Counted from the stretch's first letter, positions 37,746-47,198 are shown. The stretch: DNA of 51,471 bases from an uncultured Gammaproteobacteria bacterium (GCA_903837345.1 CAILUG010000032.1:1-51471); one strand, 5' to 3'. The notes: generated by a model from the letters alone, not told the origin. Numbers and translations: made by a program.

Positions 37746-39905
37746 ATGATTATGCTGTTTCGCAAACACAGGTCTTTGCCGGTAATCCTGCAGGCAGAAA
37801 CCAGTGAATGCGGTCTTGCCTGCCTGTGCATGCTGCTGAATTTTCATGGTCATGCGATTGACCTCAATACATTGCGTTTTCGCTGCAACAGTTCTGCGAT
37901 GGGCTCAACCGTGAAGACCCTGATCCAGCTGGCCGACCAGATGCAACTGTCAGCGCGTCCATTGCGGCTTGAATTGCATGAGTTGTCGCAATTGACTATG
38001 CCGGCAATTTTGCACTGGGACATGAAACATTTCGTGGTGCTGAAAACAGTCAGGGCAGGGGTGCTGCAACTGCATGATCCTGCCAGGGGCGAAGTGAAAA
38101 TGCCGATCAGCGAAGCCGACCGGCATTTTACCGGAGTGGCACTTGAGCTTTTGCCGGCCAGTGGTTTCCGGCAGCGTGAGGAGCAGCGACGTTTGCGCTT
38201 GCGTGATTTGTGGCAACACAGCGAGGGCTTGATAGGCAGTCTGTCACAATTGCTGGTGTTGTCGCTGCTGTTGCAGGTATTTGCACTGGCGTTGCCGTTC
38301 TACACGCAGTTGTTTATCGATGATGTGCTGGTGAACCAGGATTTCGACCTGCTGAAAATCATGGCCACCGGATTTTTCATGGTGACGCTGGTGCGCAGTG
38401 CGACCGAATACCTGCGTGCCAAAGCTGTGCTTTATCTCGGCAATTGCGTGGGTTTCCAGTTTTCCACCAATGTGTTTCGTCATTTGTTGCGCTTGCCGCT
38501 GGCGTGGTTTTCGCGACGGCATGCTGGCGATGTGCTTTCGCGTTTCGGTTCCCTCAACCAGATCAGGGATTTCCTGTGCTCTGGCATCGTCGAAGTACTG
38601 ATCGATGGCTTGATGGTGACAGGCACGCTGGTGCTGATGCTGGTATACAGCCGGCTGCTGACGGTTGTCGCGCTGGTTTCGGTGCTGGTCTATGTAGTGC
38701 TGCGTTGCGTTCTGCATCGGCAATTCAGATTGCGCAACGAAGAGCTGTTGCATGCCGGTGCAATCGAAAACAGCAACTTTCTGGAAAACCTGCGTGCAAT
38801 CCAGGGCATTCGCATTCATGGCAAGGAGGCAGAACGCCTGGCTGGCTGGCAGAACCTGCATGCCGACGTGATCAATGCCGGCGTGCGGGTGCAGAATCTG
38901 GGCAATCTGCTGCGGCTGGCCAATGGCCTGCTGCTGGGGCTTGAGAACATTGTGCTGATGCTGCTGGGCGGCATTGCTGTGCTCAACAATGCAATGTCAA
39001 TTGGCATGATCATGGCATATCTCAGTTTCAAGGACCAGTTTTACAACCGGGTGTTTGCACTGGTGGACAAACTGTTCGAGTTTCGTCTGCTGGAATTGCA
39101 TCTGGGTCGGCTCGCCGATATAGCGCTGCAGCCACAGGAATCCCATCTGGTTGGTGTTGGGGCCCCGCCGATAGACGTATGTCTGCAAGGCAGCTTGCAG
39201 GTACGGTCCATGGGTTTTCGTCACGACGATTCTGCGCCCTGGCTGTTTCGTCAACTGGATCTTGAAGTCGGCAACGATGAAGTGGTGGCAGTGATAGGGC
39301 CCACCGGTTGCGGCAAATCCACGTTGCTGAAGCTGGTGATGAGTTTGCTGCAGCCCACCGAAGGAGTAGTGAGCATGCACGGCGTGCCGGTGCTCAGCAT
39401 GGGCCTGCAGGCCTACCGCCAGCGCATAGCCGGCGTGATGCAGGATGATGCGCTGTTGTCCGGCACCATCAGCGAAAACATCACTTTCTTCGATCCGGCG
39501 CCGGATCGTGAGCGAATTGAACTGGTGGCCAGTCTCGCCGCGATTGCCAATGACATCAGGGTAATGCCGATGCAGTACAACACTTTTGTCGGCAGCATGG
39601 GGGCTGCCTTGTCAGGCGGGCAGATACAACGATTGCTGCTGGCCCGTGCACTCTACAAGGGGCCACGCCTGCTGGTGCTGGATGAAGCTACCAGTCACCT
39701 GGACGTCGCCACGGAAACTGCCGTCAACAAAGCCATCAAACAATTGAAAATTGCACGTCTCATTGTCGCGCACAGACCGGAGACGATCCTGCAGGCAGAC
39801 CGCATACTGGAGCTGACTCCCCGGGGTCTGGTAGCAATAAAACACGCGGATTTGTGCACCAGACAACAGACTGGGCACTGGCAGGCAGGGCGGGTGGCTG
39901 TGTAA
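37746..39905 (+). CDS. C39 peptidase-containing ABC exporter (bacteriocin/double-glycine type)
   Basis: Cuts double-glycine leader peptides and exports the cargo. It has 719 residues in three parts. The N-terminal C39 peptidase (1-130) has oxyanion Gln16, nucleophile Cys22 (QAETSECGLACLCM), His95 (HWDMKHFVVL) and Asp111, so it appears active, unlike the degenerate type in HlyB. A six-helix membrane domain follows (about 165-450). The ATPase has Walker A GPTGCGKST (518-526), signature LSGGQ (622-626), Walker B LLVLDEATSHLD and the H-loop His in IVAHR. No TolC-like gene and no leader-peptide gene are visible beside it. Confidence 0.93.
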   Translation: MIMLFRKHRSLPVILQAETSECGLACLCMLLNFHGHAIDLNTLRFRCNSSAMGSTVKTLIQLADQMQLSARPLRLELHELSQLTMPAILHWDMKHFVVLKTVRAGVLQLHDPARGEVKMPISEADRHFTGVALELLPASGFRQREEQRRLRLRDLWQHSEGLIGSLSQLLVLSLLLQVFALALPFYTQLFIDDVLVNQDFDLLKIMATGFFMVTLVRSATEYLRAKAVLYLGNCVGFQFSTNVFRHLLRLPLAWFSRRHAGDVLSRFGSLNQIRDFLCSGIVEVLIDGLMVTGTLVLMLVYSRLLTVVALVSVLVYVVLRCVLHRQFRLRNEELLHAGAIENSNFLENLRAIQGIRIHGKEAERLAGWQNLHADVINAGVRVQNLGNLLRLANGLLLGLENIVLMLLGGIAVLNNAMSIGMIMAYLSFKDQFYNRVFALVDKLFEFRLLELHLGRLADIALQPQESHLVGVGAPPIDVCLQGSLQVRSMGFRHDDSAPWLFRQLDLEVGNDEVVAVIGPTGCGKSTLLKLVMSLLQPTEGVVSMHGVPVLSMGLQAYRQRIAGVMQDDALLSGTISENITFFDPAPDRERIELVASLAAIANDIRVMPMQYNTFVGSMGAALSGGQIQRLLLARALYKGPRLLVLDEATSHLDVATETAVNKAIKQLKIARLIVAHRPETILQADRILELTPRGLVAIKHADLCTRQQTGHWQAGRVAV

Positions 39906-39967
39906 GCTAGTGCGGACACTGGCTGCTGCTGTACGGGTCATGGCCGGATAGATGTCAGGAGGCAGTC

Positions 39968-40927
39968 ATGCGCCAGTGGTTGCGTGCAGTTATAGGGTTA
40001 TGTGTGGGCATTGCGTCGACAATACTGTCTGCGCAAACCCTGCCTGCGAAACTCCAATGCCAGGACTCCGGCAGCACGATGCTGTGGCAAGTGGAAGGCC
40101 CGCAGATAAAAGCCGGAAAAGTCAGTGTGCAGCTGCTGGGTTCCATCCATGTCGGCAAGCCGGAGTTTTATCCGCTGGCACCGGTAGTGGAGCAGCACTT
40201 CCGCGCCGCCGATACACTGGTGTTTGAAGTGGATCCGCGTGTTACCACCAGCCTGGAGTCTGCCCTCAGCATCCAGCAACGCGGCATGCTGCCGGCTGAA
40301 CGCAGCCTGGATCAGGTCGTCGACTCCGCCACCATGACTTCACTGCGCAAGGTATTGCAGCAATTGCAATTGCCCGAAGCCCTGGTAGGACGCATGAAAC
40401 CGTGGATGGTGACCTTGCTGCTGACTTCCATGCAGGTGCAGGCCCTGGGATTCGATCCTGACAACGGCGTGGAAAATTATCTGGTCCGCATGAAGCCGCA
40501 AGCGGCGAAAATTGCGGAACTGGAAAGCATGGAAACCCAGCTCAGCCTGCTGGAATCACTGGATCAGCAAACCCTTTTGCATTACACACTCGATGACTAC
40601 AGCAACACCACCGCCCAGATGGACACTCTGGTAACCGCCTGGCGCTGTGGTGACCACGCCAGACTGTCGTCGCTGCTGTTTGCCGCCAGTGACAATCATG
40701 ACCACCATTTGTCAGCGGCGGACCAGGGCAAACTGGGCAAGCTGATGAAGCAACTGTTCGATGACCGCAACAAGCTGATGGCTGACAAGATTGAGCAATT
40801 CATCAGGACCGGCAGCGGTGATTATTTCGTGGTGGTCGGGGCCGGCCATCTGCTGGGCGACAGCAGCGTGGTCAGTCTACTTAGGCAGAAAGGCTTTGTT
40901 GTCAATGCTGTACGCAACAAACCCTGA
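39968..40927 (+). CDS. TraB/GumN family secreted protein
   Basis: A 319-residue protein with a signal peptide (cut near residue 22, LSAQ). The Tiki/TraB fold shows the GSIHVGKPEFYPL motif (GxxH) near residue 58, FEVDPR with an acidic ligand, and the second VVGAGHLLGDSSVV motif near the C-terminus. These mark putative metal-dependent hydrolases; the bacterial role is not settled. AGGAGG lies five bases before the ATG. It is 62 bases after the ABC exporter in the same direction, so it could belong to the same unit. Confidence 0.88.
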   Translation: MRQWLRAVIGLCVGIASTILSAQTLPAKLQCQDSGSTMLWQVEGPQIKAGKVSVQLLGSIHVGKPEFYPLAPVVEQHFRAADTLVFEVDPRVTTSLESALSIQQRGMLPAERSLDQVVDSATMTSLRKVLQQLQLPEALVGRMKPWMVTLLLTSMQVQALGFDPDNGVENYLVRMKPQAAKIAELESMETQLSLLESLDQQTLLHYTLDDYSNTTAQMDTLVTAWRCGDHARLSSLLFAASDNHDHHLSAADQGKLGKLMKQLFDDRNKLMADKIEQFIRTGSGDYFVVVGAGHLLGDSSVVSLLRQKGFVVNAVRNKP

Positions 40928-41007
40928 CGATCCGAAGGCAGAATGGGTGCAAATCCACGGTTTACTCAGGCCTGTGATCCCCGGATAATGCCGACCCTTC
41001 GGTTTAT

Positions 41008-41121
41008 GGTGTCTCTTGTCGGTCCCCCCGCAATGACAGGTTGTGAACCCCGTCAGGCCCGGAAGGGAGCAGCGGTAACAACTGATGCATGTGCCGGGGT
41101 GTGGCTGGCAAGAGATACCAC
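41008..41121 (+). ncRNA. ffs: Signal recognition particle RNA (4.5S, small bacterial type)
   Basis: The ends pair as a long hairpin: GGTGTCTCTTG with CAAGAGATACC (one G-U). The apical part contains the invariant SRP motifs GTCAGGCCCGGAAGGGAGCA and the paired GCCGGGGTGTGGCTGGC strand, the Ffh-binding domain, as in E. coli ffs. The length of about 113 bases is right. It lies just upstream of dnaX, a placement seen in many bacteria. Confidence 0.95.
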
Positions 41122-41178
41122 CCGATCAGCGGTATGTTTCACAAGACAAGCCTTTAATCACTCAGACCTTCGTCCCCG

Positions 41179-42945
41179 ATGAGCTATCAGGTTCTGGCCC
41201 GCAAATGGCGTCCGCGCACTTTCCGCGAGATGGTGGGGCAGGGCCATGTGTTGCAAACGCTGATCCACGCGCTCGACAGCCAGCGGTTGCACCACGCGTA
41301 CCTGTTTACCGGCACCCGCGGCGTCGGCAAGACCACGATTGCCCGCATCCTGGCCCGCTGTCTCAACTGTGAAACCGGCATTACCTCCAATCCCTGTGGT
41401 GAATGCAGCGCCTGCCGTGAAATCAATGAGGGGCGTTTCATCGACCTGATTGAAGTCGACGCCGCCTCCCGCACCAAGGTGGAAGATACCCGTGAGCTGC
41501 TGGAAAACGTGCAATACGCGCCAAGTCGCGGCCGGTTCAAGGTCTTCCTTATCGACGAAGTGCACATGCTGTCGAACAACAGTTTCAATGCGTTGCTGAA
41601 AACGCTGGAAGAGCCGCCACCGCATGTGAAATTCCTGCTGGCCACCACCGATCCGCAAAAACTGCCCGTTACCGTGTTGTCACGTTGTCTGCAATTCAAT
41701 CTGAAGAATCTCAGTCCCGAAAAACTGGTTGAACATCTCAAATTCATTCTGGGCGAAGAAAAAATTGCCTATGAAGAACCGTCGCTGTGGCAACTGGGCC
41801 GTGCGGCGCAAGGCAGCGTGCGTGACTGTCTGACGCTGCTGGACCAGGCTATAGGCTTCTGTGAAGGCAAGCTCACCACTGCCAAAGTCAGCGAATTCCT
41901 CGGCAGCATCGACCAGGGTGAGATTCGTGCATTGATGGAGGCATTGATTGCCGAGGATGCTGCTGCTGCCCTCGCTACGGTGCGGAAACTGGCCGACACT
42001 TCGCCGGATTTTGCCGTGGTGTTGCAGGAACTGTTGTCATGGTTGCACAGGGTTGCGATAGCCCAGGTGGTGCCGGATGCCATCGACAACAGTCTGGGTG
42101 ACCGTGAACAAGTGCTGGCTCATGCCGCTGCATTGAGCCGTGAGAATGTACAGCTCTATTACCAGATTGCCCTCAAGGGCAGGGAAGATCTGCCAGCAGC
42201 CCTGGATGCACGCAGCGGACTGGAAATGACTTTGCTGCGCATGCTGGCGTTCACGCCGCAGCTGCCCGGCAAGACCGCGGCTCCAACCAAGAATATTGAC
42301 CCGGTGGCAACCGGGCAAAAAAAAAAGCTGACAGTTGAGCCGGAACCAGAACCGGCACTGCCCCTGCAGGTTGCAACCCCGAAAGTTGCGAAGTCCAGGC
42401 TGTCTCCTTCAGAGCTGCAAGCGGCTGCAGTGCAAACGACTGCAACGGCGGCGGCCCCCCGAATAACAGCAAGTACCGAAGCATCAGAACCGGCAGTGAA
42501 ACCGGCACCCCCGGTACAACTGAGTGGCAGGCCCATCGCACTGGCCGAACTGTCCACTGACACCTGGCCGCAGGTATTCCTGCAGCTTGGGCTGGCGGGA
42601 GTCACCCGCAGCATTGCCGGACATTGCGCGCTGGCACTGGTCAGCGGGGATCAGCTCAAGCTGGTACTGGACTCCCGCCATGGCGCCTTGTTCAATGAGG
42701 AACATGGCCGGCGACTGGAGCTGGCACTAAGTGATTATTTTGGCCAAGCTCTGAAAGTGCAGGTCGCATCAGGTACACCGGCAAGTGAAACGCCCTCGGG
42801 CCGCCGTATCCGGATTGAAGATGAGCGACGGTTGGCAGCCGTGCACGAATTTACCCATGATCCGCTGGTGCAGGCGCTGGTGACCCGCTTTGGTGCCGAG
42901 ATAAATTACGAAAGCATAACTCCGCTCAATCCGGATCAGCACTGA
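41179..42945 (+). CDS. dnaX: DNA polymerase III subunits gamma and tau
   Basis: Clamp-loader ATPase. The full frame (tau) has 588 residues: Walker A GTRGVGKT (45-52), zinc module C64, C73, C76, C79, Walker [10 protein letters not shown], and sensor LSRC. A low-complexity Ala/Pro/Thr linker follows (about 380-455), then the tau C-terminal domains that bind DnaB and alpha. An A10 tract at codons 380-383 allows slippage to a shorter gamma (about 383-386 residues). recR begins one base after the stop, without the usual ybaB between them. Confidence 0.96.
   Translation: MSYQVLARKWRPRTFREMVGQGHVLQTLIHALDSQRLHHAYLFTGTRGVGKTTIARILARCLNCETGITSNPCGECSACREINEGRFIDLIEVDAASRTKVEDTRELLENVQYAPSRGRFKVFLIDEVHMLSNNSFNALLKTLEEPPPHVKFLLATTDPQKLPVTVLSRCLQFNLKNLSPEKLVEHLKFILGEEKIAYEEPSLWQLGRAAQGSVRDCLTLLDQAIGFCEGKLTTAKVSEFLGSIDQGEIRALMEALIAEDAAAALATVRKLADTSPDFAVVLQELLSWLHRVAIAQVVPDAIDNSLGDREQVLAHAAALSRENVQLYYQIALKGREDLPAALDARSGLEMTLLRMLAFTPQLPGKTAAPTKNIDPVATGQKKKLTVEPEPEPALPLQVATPKVAKSRLSPSELQAAAVQTTATAAAPRITASTEASEPAVKPAPPVQLSGRPIALAELSTDTWPQVFLQLGLAGVTRSIAGHCALALVSGDQLKLVLDSRHGALFNEEHGRRLELALSDYFGQALKVQVASGTPASETPSGRRIRIEDERRLAAVHEFTHDPLVQALVTRFGAEINYESITPLNPDQH
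42317..42338 (+). promoter_or_regulatory. dnaX A10 slippery site with stops in both other frames
   Basis: Ten A residues (42317-42326) sit at the domain III-IV border. The -1 frame continues K-A-D-S and stops at TGA 42336-42338; the +1 frame stops at TGA 42329-42331. A possible short stem (GCCGG 42339-42343 with CCGGC 42352-42356) follows. This fits synthesis of gamma by -1 frameshifting as in E. coli, or by transcriptional slippage as in Thermus. Confidence 0.8.
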
Positions 42946-42946
42946 C

Positions 42947-43579
42947 ATGCAGCACTCACCATTAATCCAGCAACTCATTGACGCTTTTCGCCGTTTGCCG
43001 GGAGTGGGCGGCAAAACCGCGCAGCGCATGGTGCTGCATTTTCTCGAACGTGACCGCGATGGCGGCCGCAGACTGGCTGCAGCGCTGACTGCGGCGATGG
43101 ATGGCGTCGGCCAATGCCGGCTGTGCCATACATTGGCCGAGCATGAGTTGTGTCAGATCTGTGCCCATCCGGGCCGCGATGTGCATACGATTTGTGTGGT
43201 GGAAACGCCGGCTGACGTTTATGCAATTGAGCAGACCGCGTCCTATCGCGGATTGTATTTCGTACTGATGGGGCACTTGTCACCGATCGACGGCATCGGC
43301 CCTGAACAGCTTGGCATCGCCGCGCTGGTGCAGCGCGTCAGGGACAATCCGGTGCATGAAGTGATCCTTGCCACCAACCCGACAGTAGAAGGCGAGGCCA
43401 CTGCCTGGTATGTGGCCGAGCAATTGAAATCAGAAGCGCTGATCCAGCGCGGCCTGCGTATCAGCCGCATTGCCCATGGCGTGCCGATGGGCGGTGAAAT
43501 TGAATACATAGATGGCAGCACCCTGATGCATTCGCTGAGCGGACGCCTGCTGCTCAACAACCCCGGCCGTAACCAGTAA
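42947..43579 (+). CDS. recR: Recombination protein RecR
   Basis: Works with RecF and RecO to load RecA on gapped DNA. It has 210 residues: an N-terminal helix-hairpin-helix ([13 protein letters not shown]), a four-cysteine zinc finger (CRLC and CQIC), a Toprim domain starting [14 protein letters not shown] with [12 protein letters not shown], and Walker-B-like [12 protein letters not shown]. It directly follows dnaX. Confidence 0.96.
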   Translation: MQHSPLIQQLIDAFRRLPGVGGKTAQRMVLHFLERDRDGGRRLAAALTAAMDGVGQCRLCHTLAEHELCQICAHPGRDVHTICVVETPADVYAIEQTASYRGLYFVLMGHLSPIDGIGPEQLGIAALVQRVRDNPVHEVILATNPTVEGEATAWYVAEQLKSEALIQRGLRISRIAHGVPMGGEIEYIDGSTLMHSLSGRLLLNNPGRNQ

Positions 43580-43587
43580 AGGAATTC

Positions 43588-44763
43588 ATGGATAGTATTG
43601 CAGTCATGCCCGCCTTGCCGCCCTTGTCCTACCTGGTGATCGACGATGATGTCGCGCTGGTGAATGCCTGCGCGATCTGGCAGCAAAGTGCGGCGCTGGC
43701 GCTCGACACCGAATTCATGCGCGTCAGCACGTTCTATCCCGAAGTCGGCTTGCTGCAGATAGCCGATGCTGCTGCCATCACGCTGATCGATCCGCTCGGC
43801 ATCACGGACTGGTCTCCCTTCAAAGCCCTGATGCTGGATGCACGCATCACCAAGATCCTGCATTCCTGTTCGGAAGACATGCTGGTATTCCTGACTTTTC
43901 TGCAGGCTCTGCCGGCGCCGGTATTTGATACCCAGATTGCGGCGGCTTTGCTCAACGAAGGCAATTCACTGAGCTACCAGAATATGGTGAAGCATCGTTA
44001 CGGTGTCGAGGTTCCCAAAACCGAAACCCGTTCAGACTGGCTGCAACGACCGCTTACGCGTGAGCAGCTCGACTATGCAGCCCTGGATGTGGCTTATCTG
44101 TACCAGATATGGCAAAGCCAGCTCGCGGCGTTGCAACACCTGGGCCGTGAGGGCTGGATGCAGGAAGAATGCGAGCGGATGCTGGAAAACTACCGGACAG
44201 AATCCAGCGGTGATTTCAGCACTTATTACCTGAATTTCAAATCAGGCTGGCAGTTGCGCCCGCACTCGCTGCTGGCCTTGCAGAAACTGGCTGACTGGCG
44301 TGAGCAACGCGCGCGCAAACGCAACAAACCCCGCAACTGGGTGCTCAAGGATGCCGCATTGTTCACCATCGCCAATTCGATGATCACCAGCCGGGCGCAA
44401 CTGGCTGCAGTCGAAGATGTGAATGACAATTTTGTGCGTCATGAAGGTGATGCGGTAATTGCGCTGGTGCAGGAAGCAGCAGCGGCGACTGAAGCCGAGT
44501 GCCCGCCGCGACAGGATCCGCCATTGACCAATCCACAGAAACAGATGTTGCGGCGCATGCAGGATCTGGTTGAAAGCAGGGCGCATGAACTGGGCATTCC
44601 GCCGGAACTGCTGGGCCGCAAAAGAGTGTTGATGCCTTTGCTGTCAGGCTTGCTCAGGTTGCCGGTTGGAGCAACACTGGCAGAAAGTGACGTGCCGGCA
44701 GAGTTGTCAGGCTGGCGCCGGCAGCAGATCCTCGAACCCTTGTTGCAGTTGCCAAGACCATGA
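43588..44763 (+). CDS. rnd: Ribonuclease D
   Basis: 3'-5' exoribonuclease that trims tRNA precursors. It has 391 residues. DEDD exonuclease motifs are ALDTEFMRV (ExoI), the ExoII Asp region HSCSEDMLVF and the ExoIII LDYAALDVAYL. Two HRDC-type helical domains follow, with RKRNKPRNWVLKDAALFTIA in the first. ATGA overlap with ycgL. Confidence 0.95.
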   Translation: MDSIAVMPALPPLSYLVIDDDVALVNACAIWQQSAALALDTEFMRVSTFYPEVGLLQIADAAAITLIDPLGITDWSPFKALMLDARITKILHSCSEDMLVFLTFLQALPAPVFDTQIAAALLNEGNSLSYQNMVKHRYGVEVPKTETRSDWLQRPLTREQLDYAALDVAYLYQIWQSQLAALQHLGREGWMQEECERMLENYRTESSGDFSTYYLNFKSGWQLRPHSLLALQKLADWREQRARKRNKPRNWVLKDAALFTIANSMITSRAQLAAVEDVNDNFVRHEGDAVIALVQEAAAATEAECPPRQDPPLTNPQKQMLRRMQDLVESRAHELGIPPELLGRKRVLMPLLSGLLRLPVGATLAESDVPAELSGWRRQQILEPLLQLPRP

Positions 44764-45044
44764 CTGCCGTCCCCGTCAAGCCGATGATCTGTACCGTTTA
44801 TCGTTCCGCCCGCGAAGCGGAACTTTACATTTACGTGCGGCGGGAAGAAGCTCTTGCGCGCGTACCACCGGACTTGCTGGCCAAAATGGGCAACATGAGC
44901 GAAGTGCTGACCTTGAAACTGACACCTGATCGCAAACTGGCACGCGTGAAAGCGGTGGATGTGCTGGCTGCAATCGCCGACAAGGGTTTCTTTCTGCAAT
45001 TGCCGCCCGATTTCAATCCGGCGCGATTCACGATGGGTGGCTGA
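44760..45044 (+). CDS. ycgL: YcgL domain-containing protein
   Basis: A 94-residue protein with the YcgL fold: CTVYRSAREAELYIYV, then RVPPDLLAKMG and a C-terminal GFFLQLPPDFNPARF. Its role is unclear. The start overlaps the rnd stop by four bases; the rnd-ycgL-ycgN neighbourhood recurs in gammaproteobacteria. Confidence 0.92.
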   Translation: MTAVPVKPMICTVYRSAREAELYIYVRREEALARVPPDLLAKMGNMSEVLTLKLTPDRKLARVKAVDVLAAIADKGFFLQLPPDFNPARFTMGG

Positions 45045-45045
45045 G

Positions 45046-45486
45046 ATGAGCAACCGGCCGTTCTGGGAAAGCAAGAAACTGGGTGAAATGACCCGCCCCG
45101 AGTGGGAATCGCTTTGTGATGGCTGTGCCAAATGCTGCGTGCACAAACTGGAAGATGAAGACACCGGTCTTGTGCATTACACCAGTGTGGTGTGTCGCTA
45201 CCTTGACCAGGAAAAATGCAAATGCACGGTCTATGCAGAGCGTCGCAAACTGGTACCTACCTGTCTGCAGCTGCAACCGGAAGAGCTCGACCAGCTGCAC
45301 TGGATGCCGTCTACCTGCGCCTACCGTTTGCTGCATGAGGGCAAAGGCCTGCCGATCTGGCATCCGCTGATCACCGGCAATCGCAGGGAAATGGTCCGCA
45401 CCGGCCACACTGTTACCGGCAAGGTGATCTCCGAGGACCATGTGCATGAAGAAGATTGGCAAGACCATATCGTGCCCTGGTCATGA
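45046..45486 (+). CDS. ycgN: YcgN family cysteine cluster protein (UPF0260)
   Basis: A 146-residue protein, function unknown, probably binding a metal or Fe-S cluster through conserved cysteines: CDGCAKCC near residue 25, then CRYLDQEKCKC and LVPTC. MPSTCAYRLLHEGKGLP and WHPLITG are family blocks. The start at ATG 45046, two bases after the ycgL stop, agrees with homologues (FWESKKLGEM); a longer in-frame reading enters ycgL. Confidence 0.92.
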   Translation: MSNRPFWESKKLGEMTRPEWESLCDGCAKCCVHKLEDEDTGLVHYTSVVCRYLDQEKCKCTVYAERRKLVPTCLQLQPEELDQLHWMPSTCAYRLLHEGKGLPIWHPLITGNRREMVRTGHTVTGKVISEDHVHEEDWQDHIVPWS

Positions 45487-45516
45487 GGCGGGCGGGATGC
45501 TAGTGAGGAAGCCTTG

Positions 45517-45888
45517 ATGGACACCAGAGATTACCTTGTAGCCTGGGGTATTTATCTCGCAGCCGGTGCGGTTGTGGGGTTGCTCGGCTGGCGTGTGCTG
45601 AAACAATACCTGCCGCGCGAACTGGCCTATTTGCTGGAATGTCTGCTGCTGGCCCTGATGTTCACCCCGGCTTATGTGCTGCCGGATCAAGCCATCATGG
45701 CGCCGGCACTGATGGTGGCATTGATGGATGCCATGACCATTGAACACAAGGCTGTCATCCGTGCACTGATTCCGCTGGTGCTGTCATTGGGATCGGCAGT
45801 GGTGGTGGCGATAGTGCTGAGCGTGGTTCATCGTGTCCGCCGCCGGATGCAGGCGCAGCAGCATGACGGTCGCGGCTCAGGTCTCTGA
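45517..45888 (+). CDS. Small inner-membrane protein of unknown function
   Basis: I do not recognise the family. It has 123 residues and three likely membrane helices (about 8-28, 42-62, 87-107), followed by an Arg-rich cytosolic tail (HRVRRRMQAQQHDGRG). AGGAA lies six bases before ATG 45517; a TTG three bases earlier is less likely. The 3' end overlaps the end of the convergent pspF gene by 12 bases. Confidence 0.75.
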   Translation: MDTRDYLVAWGIYLAAGAVVGLLGWRVLKQYLPRELAYLLECLLLALMFTPAYVLPDQAIMAPALMVALMDAMTIEHKAVIRALIPLVLSLGSAVVVAIVLSVVHRVRRRMQAQQHDGRGSGL

Positions 45889-46959
45889 ACCTGTCTCTTC
45901 GCCTGAACCATCGCCGTTCTTGCCCAGCAAATCGTATTTGCGCAGATAGCCGCGCAATTGATCATAGGTAAGATCCAGCAGTTTGGCAGCCTTGCGCTGG
46001 TTGAACATGCATTGCCGCAATGCATCGCTGAGGATGCGGATTTCATAATCCTTGATCTGCTGTTTGAAACCCAGGGAGCTGATCTGTATTTCTTCTTCGG
46101 ACGCTGATGATGCAGGAATATAGGAATCTTCTTTCATGGCTTTCATTGTGGCCGGCTTGATCCTGCTGGTTGGACGATACGGCGAGTTGAAAGGATCAAA
46201 CACGATTTCGCTTACCGCCTGATCCACGTCATCGCACTGGTAAACCGAGCGTTCCACCACGTTCTTGAGTTCACGGATGTTGCCGGGCCAGTCATATTCG
46301 CGCAGAGTAGTAGCGGCACTCTTGCTGAAACCCGGAAAATATTCACGACCCAGTTCCTTGACCATGTTGATCGCGAAATGGCGCGCCAGGATCGGAATGT
46401 CCTCGATGCGTTCACGCAAGGGCGGCAGCGTGATCACGTCAAACGCCAACCGGTCGAGCAGATCTTCCCGGAATTTGCCGGCGGCAGCGAGCTCAGGCAA
46501 ATCCACGTTGGTCGCGGCAACAATGCGTACATTGATTTCAACAGGTTTGTTGCCGCCCAGACGTTCGAATTCACCGTATTCAACCACGCGCAGGATTTTT
46601 TCCTGCACGGTCATCGAAGTAGTGGCCAGTTCATCGAGGAACAAGGTGCCGTTGTCCGCGCGTTCGAAATAACCTTTCTGCTGTTTGGTGGCACCGGTAA
46701 AGGAGCCGGCTTCATGTCCGAACAATTGTGATTCGAGCAGGCTTTCATTGAAGGCGGCGCAATTGATCTTGAGGAATTCCTGCTGCCAGCGTTTGGAAAG
46801 ATAATGCAGGCGCGCTGCAATCAGTTCCTTGCCGGTGCCACGTTCGCCTATGATCAGCACTGGTTTGTTGAGGGGAGCCACCTTGGAGACGTGCTCCTGC
46901 ATCAGCAAAAAGTTGGCTGATTCACCCAGCATGCGGTCGACGGGTTGTTCATTGCCCAT
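45877..46959 (-). CDS. pspF: Phage shock sigma-54 activator PspF
   Basis: AAA+ enhancer-binding protein that opens sigma-54 promoters of the psp operon and is held inactive by PspA. It has 360 residues and no receiver or GAF domain, as expected. Walker A GERGTGKE (38-45), Walker B GTLFLDEL (about 104-111) and LPPLRERIEDI are present, with a C-terminal Fis-type HTH (NQRKAAKLLDLTYDQLRGYL). The sigma-54-contact loop is GSFTGA (85-90) instead of the canonical GAFTGA. The linker between AAA+ and HTH (about 250-305) is longer than in E. coli (325 residues in all). It is divergent from the psp genes. Confidence 0.94.
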   Translation of the reverse strand: MGNEQPVDRMLGESANFLLMQEHVSKVAPLNKPVLIIGERGTGKELIAARLHYLSKRWQQEFLKINCAAFNESLLESQLFGHEAGSFTGATKQQKGYFERADNGTLFLDELATTSMTVQEKILRVVEYGEFERLGGNKPVEINVRIVAATNVDLPELAAAGKFREDLLDRLAFDVITLPPLRERIEDIPILARHFAINMVKELGREYFPGFSKSAATTLREYDWPGNIRELKNVVERSVYQCDDVDQAVSEIVFDPFNSPYRPTSRIKPATMKAMKEDSYIPASSASEEEIQISSLGFKQQIKDYEIRILSDALRQCMFNQRKAAKLLDLTYDQLRGYLRKYDLLGKNGDGSGEETGSET

Positions 46960-47014
46960 GGCAGGTTCCAGTTGGCCGGATTTGGCGTCAGGGTTGGCAA
47001 AGCGCGGTGAAAAC

Positions 47015-47055
47015 TACCACAAGTTGGTAAATTCCCGAACCATTCCTGGCTGGTT
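47015..47055. promoter_or_regulatory. Candidate PspF upstream activating sites
   Basis: Two inverted repeats lie upstream of the sigma-54 promoter: TACCA-n5-TGGTA (47015-47029) and AACCA-n8-TGGTT (47038-47055). Their centres are near -119 and -94 from the predicted start at about 47141, the distance range of the E. coli PspF sites. They share the half-site ACCA/TGGT. Confidence 0.5.
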
Positions 47056-47114
47056 TGCCGAAATATATGAATAAAAATCCAGTAAAAACATAGGGATAAC
47101 AGCTTTCAAAAACT

Positions 47115-47130
47115 TGGCACAAGTGCTGCT
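47115..47130 (+). promoter_or_regulatory. Sigma-54 promoter of the psp operon
   Basis: TTGGCACAAGTGCTGCT matches the -24/-12 consensus: TGGCAC, five bases, then CTGCT for TTGCW, with GG and GC exactly ten bases apart. It faces the lipoprotein-pspABC genes, with pspF divergent behind it. Confidence 0.85.
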
Positions 47131-47198
47131 ACCAACCGGTTGTGGATAGTGAAGACCGCTATCCAGTGGTCTCAACCCAAGTCATTACAGAGGTAACT

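Noticed and set aside
40928-41007. Riboswitch-like GGGTGCAAATCCACGG segment before the SRP RNA
   Set aside because: Too short, no conserved riboswitch core, and directly followed by an RNA gene rather than a metabolic gene.
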